This document shows positions 34,254 through 34,853 of a stretch of DNA of 34,853 nt, piece after piece. The notes under the pieces are model-generated. The model saw only the letters and a list, made by a program, of their open reading frames with translations, ran no database searches and was not told the DNA's origin. The DNA comes from Staphylococcus simulans (GTDB lineage Bacteria; Bacillota; Bacilli; Staphylococcales; Staphylococcaceae): contig NZ_PZGG01000023.1 of the NCBI RefSeq assembly GCF_003043455.1, positions 1 to 34,853 on the forward strand, written 5' to 3'. How positions within the stretch are numbered: position 1 is the stretch's first letter; each line of letters opens with the position of its first letter. A program made the position numbers and the translations under genes.

Positions 34254-34715
34254 TTAGGCATGATTAGTGAATTTAGTTTCATTTAAATGTTCTTCCTCAT
34301 TAAATTCAATAACTGCTAACATAGATTGATATAATACAATAGAACAAAAAACCATTGCTATAGTTCCTACAATCCAAATTTCAAATAAATCTATCCCTTT
34401 TCTTAAACCCAAAAAATAGTAAATATTATACATAGCAAAAACAGCGCTATACATAGCAAAAATATCGACTATAAATAAAACCAGAGCTTTTCTTTTCATG
34501 CTTTTATGATTCTTGGGTCTTCGAATTACATAAATAAAAAAAGTGGATATACTAACTAAAAGCATGAATAACCATATTATTACGAGATACCAAGGTGTCT
34601 CAGATATAGTCAATCCATAAAAATATTGAGCTCCCGACATCGCTAATGAGATTAATGTTAAACTTCCTAATATTTGCGGCATAGGGCTTCTTAACTTTTC
34701 ATAAGCAGCATTCAA
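34254..34715 (-). CDS. Four-helix membrane protein, unknown function
   Basis: 153 residues. Hydrophobic segments at 15-33, 42-64, 77-101 and 110-136; a basic loop (65-77, RRPKNHKSMKRK) lies between TM2 and TM3, and the C-terminus is Glu-rich. The frame begins with TTG at 34715; AAAGGA stands 11 bases upstream. An out-of-frame ATG overlaps this TTG. An internal ATG at residue 12 is a possible alternative start. Family not recognised. Confidence 0.75.
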   Translation of the reverse strand: MNAAYEKLRSPMPQILGSLTLISLAMSGAQYFYGLTISETPWYLVIIWLFMLLVSISTFFIYVIRRPKNHKSMKRKALVLFIVDIFAMYSAVFAMYNIYYFLGLRKGIDLFEIWIVGTIAMVFCSIVLYQSMLAVIEFNEEEHLNETKFTNHA

Positions 34716-34790
34716 TTTTAACTCATTCCTTTGAAAATCTAAGATTATTTTACATAAAATTGCTATTGATAAAATTTATTTAGTTATTTG

Positions 34791-34853
34791 TTATTTAAAA
34801 AATTCATCTGCATCTTCCAATTCGTAATTCGATAATACTTGGGTGTAATGTAT
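34791..34853 (-). CDS. 3' end of a protein gene (partial)
   Basis: One frame stays open for the last 20 codons at the window edge and ends in TAA at 34791-34793. The visible C-terminus reads ...ELEDADEFFK, acidic and plausible. It is too short to identify, and could be chance. Confidence 0.4.
   Translation of the reverse strand: MHYTQVLSNYELEDADEFFK

Overview
The window is a low-GC Firmicutes chromosome segment, almost certainly from a Staphylococcus. The protein sequences (LysRS, PurR, RNase M5, IspE, Prs) closely resemble what I recall of their staphylococcal counterparts. The gene order is the conserved Bacillus/Staphylococcus block from metG to lysS, with the Bacillus sporulation genes absent. 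It does not look like S. aureus itself, because identities recalled from memory are below strain level; a coagulase-negative species is likely. Species was not determined.

Almost everything is transcribed on the minus strand, so it reads from the right end to the left. From 34853 down to 32813 lies a lineage-specific, AT-rich stretch of small membrane proteins and one lipoprotein, none with a recognised function. From 32411 to 25764 come metG, tatD, rnmV (RNase M5), rsmA (KsgA), veg and ispE. From 25747 to 20552 come purR, yabJ/ridA, spoVG, glmU, prs and rplY/ctc. From 20363 to 8204 runs a tightly packed group: pth, mfd, a MOP-family flippase, mazG/yabN, rqcP, divIC, an S1-domain protein, tilS, hpt and ftsH. 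From 8051 to 1642 come hslO, cysK, the folate genes folP-folB-folK (overlapping), dusB and lysS. The left end is an rRNA/tRNA operon: a 5S gene comes first, then eight tRNAs (Val, Thr, Lys, Gly, Leu, Arg, Pro, Ala), then the 5' 204 or so bases of a 16S gene that runs off the window.

The most interesting material is in the few long gaps. Between tatD and rnmV (28948-29487) there is a locus with the architecture of a type I toxin-antitoxin system. A 25-codon hydrophobic peptide lies on the minus strand. A convergent plus-strand RNA gene of about 110 nt has its own promoter and a strong terminator. That RNA carries an eight-base exact complement to the toxin Shine-Dalgarno region, and the toxin transcript has a possible nine-base 5'-to-3' clamp. 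A second candidate small RNA on the plus strand (about 27003-27108) sits between ispE and veg and would share veg's bidirectional terminator. Structured 5' leaders precede rplY/ctc, ispE and glmU, and the 16S leader holds three consecutive short perfect hairpins.

Functionally the window is a housekeeping region: translation (lysS, metG, tilS, pth, rqcP, rsmA, dusB, tRNAs, rRNA), cell envelope (glmU, ispE, flippase, divIC), nucleotide and folate metabolism (prs, hpt, purR, folP/B/K), protein quality control (ftsH, hslO) and DNA repair (mfd). Start sites were adjusted from the longest open frame where a ribosome binding site and family length favoured an internal start (folP, pth, yabJ, ispE, rnmV, tatD). 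All calls rest on reading the sequence and on family knowledge; no database search was run.
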